Positions 15,537-27,700 are shown, counted from the first letter of the stretch. The stretch is 44,915 bases of DNA from an uncultured Clostridia bacterium (GCA_947053655.1 CAMRTO010000010.1:1-44915), one strand, 5' to 3'. Made by a program: numbers and translations. Notes: generated by a model from the letters alone, not told the origin.

Positions 15537-16625
15537 TTACCTCTTCATTTTAGGGTCGAACGCGTCGCGCAGACCGTCCCCGACAAAGTTGAAAGCAAGT
15601 ATCGCAAGCGTTATGCATATACCCGAACCCAGCCAGAGATTGGGATAATAGTTTCTGTAAATGGAGTCGTTTGCAAGATATATGATATTGCCCCAGGTCG
15701 CAGTACCGACGGGCGCGCCTATGCCGAGGAAGCCGAGCGTCGCTTCCATAAGGATAACGCTGCCCAGTCCGAGCGTCATAGTAACTATCAACTGCGGTAT
15801 AACGTTGGGCAGAAGGTGCTTGAATATCTTTTTAGCGGTGGACAGACCCGAGCATTTAGCGGCAAGCATGAATTCCTGCTCCCTCAAAGACAGTATCTGT
15901 CCCCTTACAAGTCTTGCGGTGCCCGCCCACCCTATTAGGGTTATGACAAGCATCATATAGTATAGCTTGGATATAGTTACGATTCCCAGTGAGTCCAGCG
16001 TCGCGCCGAGTATAAGCATTATCGGCAGCGTTGGTATACAGCTTAGCACGTCGACAATACGCATTATAAGCTGGTCGACCCATTTGCCGAAATATCCTGC
16101 CACGCCGCCCAGAAGCACGCCCAAAAGCGTTTCGAGAATTACCACGACAAAGCCTATCGTAAGCGAAACCCTGCCGCCGTACATAAGGCGGGTGAGGACG
16201 TCGTTGCCTTCCTTATCCGTGCCCAGCCAGTGCTTGCCCGAGGGCTGACCGAGACTGTTGTAAGGTAAAAGATTGTCGTCGATAACGATATCGTACGCTT
16301 CGTAAACCTGTCCGTCGGGACCGGTGTACTCGAATGCCTTATATGTACCTATCGGGACTATCGTATCGTAATCCTTAGCCGTACCGCCGTTTGCCTTCCA
16401 GGGCGAAAACAGAGGTCCTATGAAGGAAAACAAAAACAGCACTATAAGGGCGGTAAGTCCTATTACTGAAAGCTTAGAGCGGAAAAAGCGTTTAGCCACC
16501 GTCGCGGAAGGCGACAGCACTTTGGCGCGTTCGGTAAGATTTTCGCCGTGAAGATTGTCGTTGAAATTTCCTCCCGCCGGCGCCGTATTAACGGCTTCGG
16601 TTTTAACCTCGGTATTTTCTTCCAT
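15537..16625 (-). CDS. oppC: Oligopeptide ABC transporter permease OppC
   Basis: A membrane subunit of the peptide importer, 362 residues. A cytoplasmic N-terminal segment precedes the first helix (about 55-77); an external loop (about 80-140) follows, then five helices of the BPD_transp_1 domain. The EAA loop that contacts the ATPases reads AAKCSGLSTAKKIFKHLLPN. The N-terminal OppC_N type region is present. It sits 8 bp after oppB and 4 bp before oppD. Confidence 0.94.
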   Translation of the reverse strand: MEENTEVKTEAVNTAPAGGNFNDNLHGENLTERAKVLSPSATVAKRFFRSKLSVIGLTALIVLFLFSFIGPLFSPWKANGGTAKDYDTIVPIGTYKAFEYTGPDGQVYEAYDIVIDDNLLPYNSLGQPSGKHWLGTDKEGNDVLTRLMYGGRVSLTIGFVVVILETLLGVLLGGVAGYFGKWVDQLIMRIVDVLSCIPTLPIMLILGATLDSLGIVTISKLYYMMLVITLIGWAGTARLVRGQILSLREQEFMLAAKCSGLSTAKKIFKHLLPNVIPQLIVTMTLGLGSVILMEATLGFLGIGAPVGTATWGNIIYLANDSIYRNYYPNLWLGSGICITLAILAFNFVGDGLRDAFDPKMKR

Positions 16626-16633
16626 AAAATCTC

Positions 16634-17680
16634 CTATTTGCCCAGCTTGATTCTGGGGTCTACAACCGCATACATAAGGTCTGCAAGCAATGTGCCTATT
16701 ACCGTCAATACGGCTATAAACATATTGTAGCTCATTGCAAGGGGCACGTCGCCCTCCTGCAACGCGGCGTACGTCGCCTGACCTATTCCCGGGATATCGA
16801 AAACCGTTTCGGTTATCATCGCGCCGCCGAACAGCATCGGAAGCGTAGACGCAAGCACGGTTACGAGAGGTATAAGCGTATTCCTGAATACGTGCTTATA
16901 TACAACCTTCCCCTCGGAAAGTCCTTTCGCACGCGCCGTTCTTATGTAATCCGCATTGAGAACTTCCAAAGTGTTAGTCCTTGTGTATCTCATAAGCGAG
17001 CCTACGTCCAGAAGAACCATAACGGTTATCGGAAGTATCAGATGCCAGATTGTATCGCCGAAGCGTGTAAAGAAGTCTGCGTCCTGCGGCAGAATGGGAG
17101 AATTGAGTCCTCCCATTTCAAACCAGCCCAAATCCACGGCGAACAGCTTTATAAACATATTGCCGAGGAAGAACGACGGGAACGACATAAGCGTCATGCA
17201 TATTACAGTCGTGGTATAGTCAAACTTGCCGTACTGGTTGCAGGCGCATTTTATTCCTATGGGAATGGCGATAAGCACTTCTATAATAAGCGAAACCAAC
17301 GATATAGAGAAAGATATGCCCATTTTATCGGTAATAACGTCCTCTACGGGTATCTGGTATTTGAAAGATACGCCCATATCGCCTTTGAAGAAGTTGCCCA
17401 GCCACTTGAAATATCCCGCAAAAATATTTCCCAAGCTGTTGTTTACCTGGAAGTCGATAATATCTCCCGCTTCGTTGGTAAACAGTTTAAGGTCGTAGCC
17501 GTACATCGCCATTATGTTTTTCAAGTCCTCGGCGGTCATGTTTCCCTGACCTATCGCAGGCGAAAACTTTTCTATAATGTAGTTGCCCGGCATCAGCCTT
17601 AAAAGAAAGTACAGCAACACGGATACGCCGAAAAGTATCAGCACCGCAAGCAGTAATCTTTTGATGATATACTTTACCAT
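16634..17680 (-). CDS. oppB: Oligopeptide ABC transporter permease OppB
   Basis: The other membrane subunit of the importer, 348 residues, beginning MVKYIIKRLLLAVLILFGVS, the typical OppB N-terminal helix. An external region (about 30-110) and five further helices follow, with the EAA motif RTARAKGLSEGKVVYKHVFRN and the common terminal segment AVVDPRIKL. The external loop is somewhat longer than in many OppB proteins. The gene begins 3 bp after the oppA stop. Confidence 0.95.
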   Translation of the reverse strand: MVKYIIKRLLLAVLILFGVSVLLYFLLRLMPGNYIIEKFSPAIGQGNMTAEDLKNIMAMYGYDLKLFTNEAGDIIDFQVNNSLGNIFAGYFKWLGNFFKGDMGVSFKYQIPVEDVITDKMGISFSISLVSLIIEVLIAIPIGIKCACNQYGKFDYTTTVICMTLMSFPSFFLGNMFIKLFAVDLGWFEMGGLNSPILPQDADFFTRFGDTIWHLILPITVMVLLDVGSLMRYTRTNTLEVLNADYIRTARAKGLSEGKVVYKHVFRNTLIPLVTVLASTLPMLFGGAMITETVFDIPGIGQATYAALQEGDVPLAMSYNMFIAVLTVIGTLLADLMYAVVDPRIKLGK

Positions 17681-17683
17681 AAA

Positions 17684-20371
17684 TTAAACGTAGTTGATCT
17701 CCCAGATTTTGTCGAACAAACCTATATTGTAGTTGGGGTTTTGTACAAGCGATTTGGCGCTTATGACGTTTTTGTTATATACGCAGAGATCTTTACGCTG
17801 GTAAGTAGGAAGCTCTACCGCAAGCTGCATAGTCATATCAAGGCAGTCCGCATAGATTTCCGCACGCGCGGACCTTGCCGCATTTTCGTCTGTGGAGTCT
17901 ATTTCCCTTGCCCTTTCTATAAGGTCGCTAAGCTTACCTTCGCCTGCTATAATGTCGTATTCGAACCTCCAGGTCGAGGAATCGTTCATTATGTTTCTGT
18001 AGTTCCAGTTAAGAACGCTGGTCGCGCGGCTGTCCTTATGCCATACCTGATACATATCGGGGTCGATAGAGGACGACCAAGCCGCAGCCCAAACCGCAAG
18101 GTTACCCGTCGTCATCTTTTTAAGCGCCTGTATATCCGTGCTTACCGTAATATCGAAGCCGAGTGCGTTAAGCCTGTCGCGCGCCTGGTTAAACATTGCG
18201 TAAGCGGGGTGTTTTGTGGTTTCGCCCGCAATCGTGAACGTAAATTTAAGTCTCGTACCGTTTTTGGCGTTCGCCATACCGGGCATCTGACGCGTCTTTA
18301 CGTACTTGCCGCCGCTCTTGGTGTAGCCGGCAGACTCTACAAGGGCTTCCAACTCCTTATCTTCGGTTGTGTATTTTATTGTTTCATGCTGGTACTTATC
18401 CGCATTGGCAACACCCGCCATAAGGTTACCCTGCGCGTCCTTGGGATATGCCCAGGAAGTCGTCGACTGCGACCTGTAAACCGTATCCGCAAGACTGCTG
18501 GAGAAATAAGCAACCGTCATGGTAGTGTCCATCGTCTTCATTATGGCGCGTCTTATGGGGTATTCGGGAACGAATTTGGGGTTAATGCCTACATAGCCGT
18601 AACCGCTGTTTGCGTAGTCTGCGGAACCGAGAGACTTTCTGTTCGCGGTTACGAGAGACTGGTTATCGTAAGTTGCGTCGGGCGTACCGTAGTCGATTTC
18701 GCCCTTTATGAGCGCTTCCATAATTTTGTCGCCGCCCATAACCTTGTAGTTTACAAGCTTGATTTTGGCGTTGTTTATGCCCGAACCCAAAGTCGTGAAG
18801 TTATCGTTACGGGTAAAGTAAACAATGTTGTTGTGGAAGAAATCGCTTCTCGAAGGATTTTCACTGCCGTTATAGCTTGTCGCTTTGTAAGCGCCTGCGC
18901 CTACGGGCAAACCGTTTTTATCGATATGGTTTACTACTTTGTCGTAGAAGTCTTTATTGCCCATGTCGACGCCGAACTTCGTAGAGCCGTTTGCATGCTC
19001 TGCGTCGCTGTAATCCACGCCGTTATATACGCCGGAATAGTAATGCATAGGCGCGACTACAAACGAGAAGTTGTAAATAGCTTTCGGGTCGACGCCGTTT
19101 ATAACTATTTTAACCGTATCGTGCTCGGCACCGTTAACCGTCTTTTTACCCGCTTTTATGCCGCTGATGGTTTTAACGGCAAGCTCGCCCTGGTGACTGT
19201 CCTTTATATCCTGAAAATACGAGGCACGCGCTTCGCCCGTGAACGCTTCGAGCGCGCGTTCCGCAGTTGCCCACCACTGAACAATGTTGGTTATACTGCT
19301 CTTTACTGTATAAGCGGAAACAACTACGTCTACGCAATACTGCTTTTCAAGCTGTTCCTTAGCGTATTCGACCGAGCTTCCCTGATTTTCGGGTTTAGCA
19401 AGGAATTCGTCGATTTTAGCCTGCGTTGTCGCTGCTGCTATTCCGTCGATATACGCCTGGTGCACGGGCTCTTCGCCGGTAACCGAGTTATTGTCGAGTG
19501 TGGTGTAATATTTGCCGTTTTCGTCTTTGGGATTGTCCACGCCGCCCGTGGTTGTATTTGTTACCTCTTGAAGACGAACGATATTTTCGTTGAAAAGATA
19601 TGCCTGCCATGCCGCTGTGAAGCGGTGTGTATCTTTATAGCTTTCAGACCAGCTTGTGGAAACCGACGTCCAGTCGGACTCCGCTTCTTCACGGAAAAGT
19701 TTGCATACGGTGTCGTAGTCCTTCTTTAAATCCGTATCAGAGGGCACGGATTCGGTTATACTCATATCCTCGGACCACTCGATAAGCGCGTCTATTCTGT
19801 TCTGTCCTTCCAATGCGAAAGTTTCCTCAAGACGGCTGTCCTGATCGTCCGCAATGCTGGGGTCCTGCGAACGGTAAGCTTTAAGACCCTGTATGTCGGT
19901 CGAGTACATTGTCGACGAGCCCGTATAAGCGGGGTCGAGATATACGTACAAATTGAACAATACGTCTTTAACCGTAAGCGGTTCGCCGTCGCTGAATTTA
20001 ATTCCGTTTTTGATTACGAATTCATATTCCGTTCTGCCGGACTGGATTCCTTCCGGAATTACAGAGCCTGTATCCTGTTCCTTGGTGTCGTAATACGTTT
20101 TGTTGTACTCCAAAACCGCCGTGGGCCAGTTTTCGCCGCAGACAAGCTTGCCGTCGGAGTCTACCGTAAGCATGGAAATCTGCGTCATGGAAATCATGTT
20201 GCCGTCGTTCTGCGACGTGTAAAAGAACGGATTGAAGTTACCGTCAAGCGCTGCCGTGGCAAGCGTTAACTGACGCTTTTCGGGGTCAAGCTTGGCCTTT
20301 TTACATCCTACAGCCGCAAGCATAGAGCAACACAAACCCGCGCATACAGCTCCTTTTAAAAACTTATTCAT
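17684..20371 (-). CDS. oppA: Oligopeptide-binding lipoprotein OppA (SBP family 5), enlarged
   Basis: The extracellular substrate-binding component that captures peptides for OppBCDF. A lipoprotein signal ends with lipobox AAVGC (acceptor Cys23). The family-5 fold is recognisable from the N-terminal part (TLATAALDGNFNPFF..., YEFVIKNGIKFSDGEPLTVKDVLF at about 115-140) and the C-terminal part (NGTRLKFTFTIAG..., ALGFDITVSTDIQALKKM). At 895 residues it is about 300 longer than ordinary OppA proteins; the excess lies at about 165-395, with many charged and aromatic residues (ESDWTSVSTSWSESYKDTHRF region). This insertion probably forms an added domain near the binding cleft. A strong AGGAGG site precedes the ATG. 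Confidence 0.9.
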   Translation of the reverse strand: MNKFLKGAVCAGLCCSMLAAVGCKKAKLDPEKRQLTLATAALDGNFNPFFYTSQNDGNMISMTQISMLTVDSDGKLVCGENWPTAVLEYNKTYYDTKEQDTGSVIPEGIQSGRTEYEFVIKNGIKFSDGEPLTVKDVLFNLYVYLDPAYTGSSTMYSTDIQGLKAYRSQDPSIADDQDSRLEETFALEGQNRIDALIEWSEDMSITESVPSDTDLKKDYDTVCKLFREEAESDWTSVSTSWSESYKDTHRFTAAWQAYLFNENIVRLQEVTNTTTGGVDNPKDENGKYYTTLDNNSVTGEEPVHQAYIDGIAAATTQAKIDEFLAKPENQGSSVEYAKEQLEKQYCVDVVVSAYTVKSSITNIVQWWATAERALEAFTGEARASYFQDIKDSHQGELAVKTISGIKAGKKTVNGAEHDTVKIVINGVDPKAIYNFSFVVAPMHYYSGVYNGVDYSDAEHANGSTKFGVDMGNKDFYDKVVNHIDKNGLPVGAGAYKATSYNGSENPSRSDFFHNNIVYFTRNDNFTTLGSGINNAKIKLVNYKVMGGDKIMEALIKGEIDYGTPDATYDNQSLVTANRKSLGSADYANSGYGYVGINPKFVPEYPIRRAIMKTMDTTMTVAYFSSSLADTVYRSQSTTSWAYPKDAQGNLMAGVANADKYQHETIKYTTEDKELEALVESAGYTKSGGKYVKTRQMPGMANAKNGTRLKFTFTIAGETTKHPAYAMFNQARDRLNALGFDITVSTDIQALKKMTTGNLAVWAAAWSSSIDPDMYQVWHKDSRATSVLNWNYRNIMNDSSTWRFEYDIIAGEGKLSDLIERAREIDSTDENAARSARAEIYADCLDMTMQLAVELPTYQRKDLCVYNKNVISAKSLVQNPNYNIGLFDKIWEINYV

Positions 20372-20373
20372 AT

Positions 20374-21729
20374 TTATGCCTCCTGATTTTTTCTTTCAAT
20401 AACGTTTTGGCCGCCTACCGAAACATTTATAATATAATTTTTTACGTCCAAACCTTTGCAGTCGGCGATAAACTGGGTATCCGATACGTCCACGCCGAAT
20501 ATGAGATTGCCGCAGGTGTACACGCCGCCGTTGTTAACCAGATTTTTTATCAAGTCGTTCGCGCTCGGACAGGTTACCGTCATTTTTGCACCGTCTACGA
20601 CAAAGCCTTCAAACTTAGCGCCCGCAGCAACCGAATGAGCTATGAGGTACAAATCGGGCGGGTTGCCGGCGTCCGTACCCGTCCTCAAAGACATGGAAAC
20701 GTTTACGTCGCGCAAAGTCAGATTTTTTATTACGGCATTATCCGTAAACGCGCCTAATGCGGAGTACGCGCCGGACGTAATTCTCGTTTGCGTATAATTC
20801 ATATTTTTAAGCGTGAATCCGTTGCCCTCTATCTTTATATCGAAGCTTCCGTTATTGGGATAGAAAGCCGTCTTGCCGCAGTCTATGACCTTATCGGCAT
20901 TGTCCGCCGCAAACAGATAGAAGCTTTTGCCGCTGTTAATATTTAGATTAAGCATATTTGCGACGTCGCCGCTGTTTCGTACTATTTCATACACGCCGGG
21001 TATGAACTTTGCATAAACCTGAACGTATTCCTTGTCACCCTGCGGTCTTGCAACCGAGTCGTAACCGAGATAAGGCTGCGTGCACGCCTCGTCTTTGTAC
21101 GTTTGCAAAAACGTTGCGTTGTCCGCCTTGAAATCGCAGCTTCTGGGCAGTGATTCGCCGTTTACGGTTGCGGTGTCGCTTCCCGTGCCGAAGTTCTGAG
21201 TATAAATTTCGTCGCCGTTTTTATAATTTTTTCCGTCAGAGGTTATCGTAAGCCCCTCGTCGCAGGCAATGACGTATTTGATATATACGTCCCTAACCCA
21301 ACTGGCACAAATGTGCCAGTGACTGTTTTTGGGGATTTTACGGCTGAAATCAACTTTATTTTCGCTTATGGCGACGATGTTGTTCTTTTTATCTTCGAAA
21401 ACGGGATTACCGTCGCCGTCGACCTGCGCATAATACCAGCCGCCGAAAACATAGCCTTCCCTGCTGACGGGGTCGCCTTCTTTGCCGAAATCCGAAGTAA
21501 TGAAGGAGTCTTCCTTGTAATAGATATTTTTTACCGGAATACTGCTTATATCCGTTTTGTCGGAAAAGGTGCCGCCGTTGGCATAGTAAGTTACCTGTTG
21601 GTTTTTGGCGCCGTTCTTATCAAGAAACTCGTCAACGGACATTACGCCGACCGAACAACCCGCTATCAGCGCCGCCGCCATTACGGCAATCAGCATTGCA
21701 AGCGCAATTACTTTTTTCTTAATACTCAT
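20374..21729 (-). CDS. Lipoprotein with InlB-type B repeat
   Basis: A 451-residue lipoprotein with acceptor Cys25 (lipobox LIAGC). An N-terminal Listeria-Bacteroides (InlB B-repeat-like) module is visible at about 45-115: QVTYYANGGTFSD... followed by GYVFGGWYYAQ. The rest looks like a right-handed beta-helix or GLUG-like region (about 250-420, with FTLKNMNYTQTRI and AVIKNLTLRDVNVSM, then VDGAKMTV). It has no catalytic motif I recognise. It lies 18 bp after the subtilase gene and 2 bp before oppA, so it belongs to the same transcript. A surface adhesin or substrate-presentation role is likely (inference). Confidence 0.82.
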   Translation of the reverse strand: MSIKKKVIALAMLIAVMAAALIAGCSVGVMSVDEFLDKNGAKNQQVTYYANGGTFSDKTDISSIPVKNIYYKEDSFITSDFGKEGDPVSREGYVFGGWYYAQVDGDGNPVFEDKKNNIVAISENKVDFSRKIPKNSHWHICASWVRDVYIKYVIACDEGLTITSDGKNYKNGDEIYTQNFGTGSDTATVNGESLPRSCDFKADNATFLQTYKDEACTQPYLGYDSVARPQGDKEYVQVYAKFIPGVYEIVRNSGDVANMLNLNINSGKSFYLFAADNADKVIDCGKTAFYPNNGSFDIKIEGNGFTLKNMNYTQTRITSGAYSALGAFTDNAVIKNLTLRDVNVSMSLRTGTDAGNPPDLYLIAHSVAAGAKFEGFVVDGAKMTVTCPSANDLIKNLVNNGGVYTCGNLIFGVDVSDTQFIADCKGLDVKNYIINVSVGGQNVIERKNQEA

Positions 21730-21747
21730 TTATTCCTCTTTTTAAGC

Positions 21748-24700
21748 TTATTCTTTCGGTAAGTTTTCATCGTCCGCGTCTGAATCAGGTTCGATGTTTT
21801 CGCTTTCTTCGGACGGTTTTGCCCCTTTTTTCAACTTTTTAACAAGGAACACAACGCCGACGGCGATTCCCGCAGCGGCAACAACCCCTATTATGGGACC
21901 GTAGATTACGGCGGGATTAATGCTTCCGCCGGAAGCCGAGCCGCCCTCCGATACGTGTATATTGACCTGAACGGTCTTTCCGCCGTAGCCGACTGTTACA
22001 TATCTGTTGAGTACCGTAAGCTCTCCCGAGCTTGATCCTGCAACGGTAACGGTCATTTTGCTTGTGTCGGAGATAAGCTCCGTCGAATAATCGTCGTAGG
22101 TTACAAGAAGCACAAGTCCCTTTATGTTGAACTTATCGCCCGTCTTATACTCGCGCTTGTAGTTGCTGCTTGCGTCTACGGAAATTCGGTCAACCGTAAC
22201 GGTTATGCCGAAGCGCGCTTTTACCGACTTCAATTCCGCCTCGATATCGGAAAGCTTCTTTATATTGTCTTCGCCGAGGAAACCGAGCTGTTTTTCGCCC
22301 GTAATAGTGTTGAATATGCCGTGGGCATATTTAACCGAATCGGAGAAGGCCTCGACAACCGCCCTGTTTTCGTCCGTAACGGGGAGAGAGTTCATCTCCT
22401 TTACTTTATCGGCGCTCATAAAACCTTCTATAAGGTTTTTGACGAGGCGGGTCGTATCGTCCATTATTTCCGCAATTATATTCTTTGTCGAGAAATAATT
22501 GGAGTAGATATAATTTTCGTAACCGACGCCGTTTTCGGGATACACTATCGTAAGCTTGGCTACCTGTATGCTGGGAGGTACGCTTATTATATTATCCGCA
22601 TGGTGCAGCATTTCGTCAACGAAGTTGGTGTAATACAGCGAGTTGAAAGCCGACATTCCGTTATCGAACCAATCCGCATAAAGCGTAGGCGCGTTTATGC
22701 AGTTGAAGTGATATTCAGTAACGCCGCTTGCGTAGAACGCACCGCTGCCTATAGCTTTGACGCTGTAAGGGAAAACCACTCTTTTAAGCGAGTTTGCTTT
22801 AACGCCCTTGAAAGCGCCGCCCTGTACGGTTACCGTTCCTTCGAGAATTTGGAAAGTAGACGCACCGTCCGTAATTGAGGAAATATAGTCGGAGGGATAA
22901 CAGCAAAGCTCGTATTCGCCGCTGTCTTTATTTCCGCTTATTATACGGTAAAGCACGTTGGAGTAAACAAAGTAATCTTTATTACCCTCGTCGACCGTGA
23001 TGCCCGAAAGATTATCGGAATAAGCGAACGCGCCCTCGCCGAGCTTTTTAAGGGATTCGGGTATGACGACGCCGCTTTCCTTTCCGCCCGAGAATGCCTC
23101 CGCGCCTATCTCCTCCGCTACGGGGAACGTGACGGACGAATAGCCCTTTGTCGACTTTTCGGGAAGCCGGAACGCACCGGCGCCTATAACCTTTGCCGAA
23201 GCAAGATTTAAATTTGCAATGGATACGCAGCCCGCAAAAGCGTACGCACCGACATTTTCAAGCGATTCCAAATTTACGGTTTCGAGATTTGCGCAGTTTT
23301 CAAATGCAAATATGCCGACCGTCGTAACGTTGTTGAGATTTACCGACGTAAGCGCTTTACAGTTTGAAAACGCGTATCCGGCAAGAGTCGAACGCGAAAT
23401 TTCGGGCAGAGATACTGCTTCGAGCACAGAACAGTTTGCAAACGCCGCAACGCCGACGTTTAAAGCCTGCGTCCTGCCGCCCGCAAAATCCAATGTGCGG
23501 AGCTGGGCACAATTTGCAAAGGCGTATGCGCCTATTTCCGTTACCGCCGACGGAACCGTAAACGAAGTTAACTGAGAACCGTAGAACGCGTACTCGGGGA
23601 TATAGCTTATATCGCCTTGGAAAGTCACTTCGGTCAATGCGCTGTTCATGAACGCGCCCGCCCCTATTGACGTAACGCTTGACGGAACGGTCAGCGCAGT
23701 AACTTTACTGCCGCTAAACGCGGAGGAAGCTATTGCGGTAGTGCCGCTTCTTAAAATGTAACTTGAAGAAGTTACGTCCGAAGCGTCCACCAGCGTTGTG
23801 CCGGAATAAATTGCGCCGTAGGAGTCGACGTCGTCGACGGAGGACATTTTGGTGCCCTCGTAAATTCTTATACCCTTATTTACTACCGTTGAAAGATTGT
23901 TTACCGCCGCCAGATTGGAGCAACCGGCAAAAGCCCTGTCGCCCAGATACTGAACGGTGTTGTTTTTGAAATCTACATTGGTCAGCGAGGTACAGTTCAT
24001 GAACGCCTGCGCGCCTATATTGTACTCGATATTACGCGTTTCACCGACTGCTTTCCCGAAAGTGACGCTTGTAAGTCCGCTGTCTGCAAAGGCGTTAGCC
24101 GAAACGTTGGGGGTGCTAATTGTTATATCTTTAAGAGACGTACAGCCGGAGAACATATTTTCGCCTATGGCGGTGTAATATGCCGTTTTGACTTCGTTAA
24201 GAGACGTGCAATCCTTGAATACCGAATGTCCGCTTACGTGCAGACCGGTCAAATCCGCTGATTTCAGCGATTTGCAGCCTTCGAACGCGCTGTAATACAT
24301 GGTGCCTATGGCGTCCATCTTTATAACTTCTTCCAGACTTGTACAGCCGAGGAATACGCGGTTATCAAGCGTTATTTTCTTGACGTTGGTCAAATCCACT
24401 ACTCTGAGCGAAGTACAACCCGCGAATGCCCTTTTCCTGATATTGGTCAGATCCGAGTCGGGAACGGGCAACGCTTCTTCGGATACGAAGTAAACCTCTT
24501 CCAAAGCGGTACAGTTTATGAAAGCTTTTTCGCTTATTTCCGTAACCGTTTTGGGGATTACAAGCGTCTTCATCGTCGTGTTGTCTTTAAACGCTTCTTC
24601 CCCGATAGTCATAATGGTTTTGTCCGCGGGGATAACGACGTGTTCTTCCGAACCGTGATAACGCGTCAGCTCGTTATTGGAAATAGAGAAGGGGTCCTGT

Positions 24701-27700
24701 ACGTTTAACTTGACTATTGCCGCATAGTCGCGCGACATTGTTTGACCGTTGATTACGGGAACCGCAATAATAGTTGCGGAGCCGCGCTTGTTTTTGGTTG
24801 TAACCACGCCCGACTGCGTTACCTCCGCTATATCGGGGTTGTCGCTGGTCCAGTAAGTTCCTATTTTGGACAGCGGGTAATACCAGTTGTCCGCAAGCAC
24901 TTCGAGCGTGAAAGTTTTTCCCGCGTGTACGCTTACCGTTCCGGAAGCTTTCTGCTGGCTGTAACGCGAGTTTTCTATTACTCCGAATGAAAGCGTAGGC
25001 GTAGGCAGTGTAAGACCCTTGTCTATTACGTGTACCTTTACCCTTTTCATCGTGCCGTTCCCGACGACGGTTACAACGGCGTTTCCCGTTCTTTTACCGA
25101 AGATTTCGCCGTTCTTTATATCTATTACGTCGTAAGAGTCAAGCGACCAGGTAAAGTTTGATGCGTTGGCGTCGCTACCGTTGTCGAAAGCAAGCTTGAT
25201 TTTATAAGCTTCGTTTACGCCTATCGTCACTTCGTCAGGTCCGTCCAGCTCGAAACTGTCGGGAAGATTGCCGCTGTTAGACCTGTTTATGTTTATCGCA
25301 TAAACGCAGTGGTTTAAAGCATAGTCGTCTATCTCGACGTAGAGATTGCCCTTGTACTTATCGAAAATATCGGTTATCTCTATTGAAACGGTTGTCGTAC
25401 CGTTTTTGTTTGCATTGTATATGGGGGTTATATAATCCGTCACAAGATGAAGCTCTGCGGCGGAAGAAACGTCCTCCCTTTCGCTGTAACAGAGAATTAC
25501 GGCCTGAGCGTAGTGATTATCGAATACGTCGAGGTCGAGGTAAACGCTCTGCTTCTGTTTATTGTTGGAGTCGGTGTAATCGCGGTATCTTATGCGGCTG
25601 TCTACAAGTATCGGAGCCTCGTAGTCGACATAGAACGACATTGAGAAAGTATTGTCGTCGTTTATCTTGCTTTCGTCCGCCGCGTCCGATTCCTTAAAGA
25701 AGAAATGATAATTTATCTCATACTTTCCGTTGGATTTCAGACCGAGTTCTTCGGGCGAAAGCTCCATAAGGACCTGTGCGGGACGTGCCGAGCCGCCGCC
25801 CGAATAGGCTTTGTTGACGCGGTAAACGTTATTACTTAATATGACTTCACCCGTAGCCGAGTCGATTACGTCGTACGTTACAAGCTCTGCATTTCTAAGC
25901 AGACCCGCATACAAAGCGTTTATCGAATCCGCCGTCATGTAATTGCTGTTGGAATCCTCTCCCTCTCCGTTTACGTTGAAGCGGGAAACCGAGCAATGCT
26001 CCATATCGGTATAAATCTGCTGAGCGTTGGGGTCCTGCGTAAAGCAGTAACTGCCGAGGGGTATCGAATATTTATTGTTGGTGTAGCTTGCGTAAGCCTG
26101 CGTAGCCCAGACGCGCGCCTTGGGCTTTGCATTTTCCAATATTGACGTATCCTGCTCCGCTTCCGCCAGATAATACGCGTCGAAGTCGAGCATGGGCGCC
26201 GCTTCCCAGTCGCCGTAGAAGCCCATGAAAGGCAGGGTAAGCGCGCACTGGTTTTCGGTAAGGGATTCAAGCTGAAGGAAGCCCTCTATAAACATGCCGT
26301 TAATAAAGCTGGTATTAAGATAATGTTTATCTTCTGCGGAAAGGGTAAGCGTACATTCAACCGCGGCGTTTTCACCCGCGCCGAGCGTTATTATTCCGTC
26401 GGATGACAACGGCGAGCCGTTTATCTTCCAGACGGGACTGCCGTCCATAAGGTATGCTTTTTCCGCGACCGAATTTTTATCGTGCGAGAGAGATTCGGTC
26501 ATGAATATCGATTTTGTTTTGAATTTAAGCGTTTCCGTGCCGAAATTCTGAACGTAGAATTTAAGCTTGTAAACTCCGTTTTTAGCCTCGTCCTCTCCCA
26601 GCTCTATCTTGGGACGGTTGTCCTCGGTTGCGCCGAAGTCCACTCCCTCCAAAGTATACAGATAGGCTTTTGTACCGAAAACGTTATCCAGCGTTGCAAG
26701 TCCCGCGCCCTGCTTTCTGGGAGAATAGGGCAGACCGCTTTCGTCATATACTACCTGAGCGGTACTCATTACAAGCTGATTGATGCGCTGGTTAAGCTGA
26801 ACGTTATTCCAGTCCGGATGCTGTAATTTAAGCTGACTTCTTACAAGCGCGACAAAACCCGCAAGGTTGGGCGTCGCCATGGAGGTACCGCTCATTTCCG
26901 CATAGCCGCCGGCAACCGTAGAGGTTATTTCGCCGCCGTGCGCGGTTATATCCGGCTTAAGCTTTAAATCGGGCGTGCTTCCCCAGGACGAATAATCGTT
27001 CATGTAGGGACCTGCGTAGTATTCGGAATTAAGCTCTATCACGCCTGTTTTGATATTTCTGTTATTTTCGTTTTTCCTGAGCTTCTGACCTGCTTCCTGA
27101 GAAATGAATATCGCGGGGATAGGGTCTACCAAATCGCCGAGAGACATTCTGACCATGCCCGAAACGTTGTTGTCTACTATTACGGCGTCCGCACCCATAA
27201 GCTGGGCAAGCTGCACTTTTTCCTGAAAGTTTGTACTGCCGCGCTGAACAACCGCGATTGTGGGACCCTGAGACTTGTCGGCAAGCTCCCTCAAAATATC
27301 CGGCGTGTAATCCTGCGCCTGTCCGAAGCCGCCTACGTTTACGTATTTGAATGTTTTGCTTTTTTCGCCTTTTAACAGTTGCTTTATGAAATCGTACCGC
27401 TCGCCGTTGGCATTGCTGGACTCGTTGAAAAATATAGCGTCCTTACCGTTGGCTTTGATAAACGGCGAAAGCTGTCCGTTGATACTCGCGACGGAAAGCG
27501 CGCCTTCGAACGTTGAAGGAGAACCTACCGTACCGGAGTCGGGATTGGTTGCAAGGTTTGTACCGAAGTCGCTGCCGAAGCCCGCGCTGTAATCGTTGCT
27601 CGCCGCGCAGATAAGGCTTATGCCTTCCGTTTTAATGCGCTTGTAAATAGCGGCAAGCTGCTTGCCCTCGTCGTCGCTGCCGAGGCAGTCCGACGAGAAA

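Noticed and set aside
17741..19729. A 662-codon open frame on the plus strand, antisense to oppA
   Set aside because: It lies wholly within oppA, has no ribosome site, and its translation is Arg/Tyr/Val-rich with no domain. It is a by-product of oppA codon usage.
23200..24600. Repetitive DNA suggestive of a CRISPR or tandem repeat array
   Set aside because: The periodicity is in protein units of the LRR_5 array (about 23 residues) and the DNA copies are diverged; there are no identical repeats with unique spacers.
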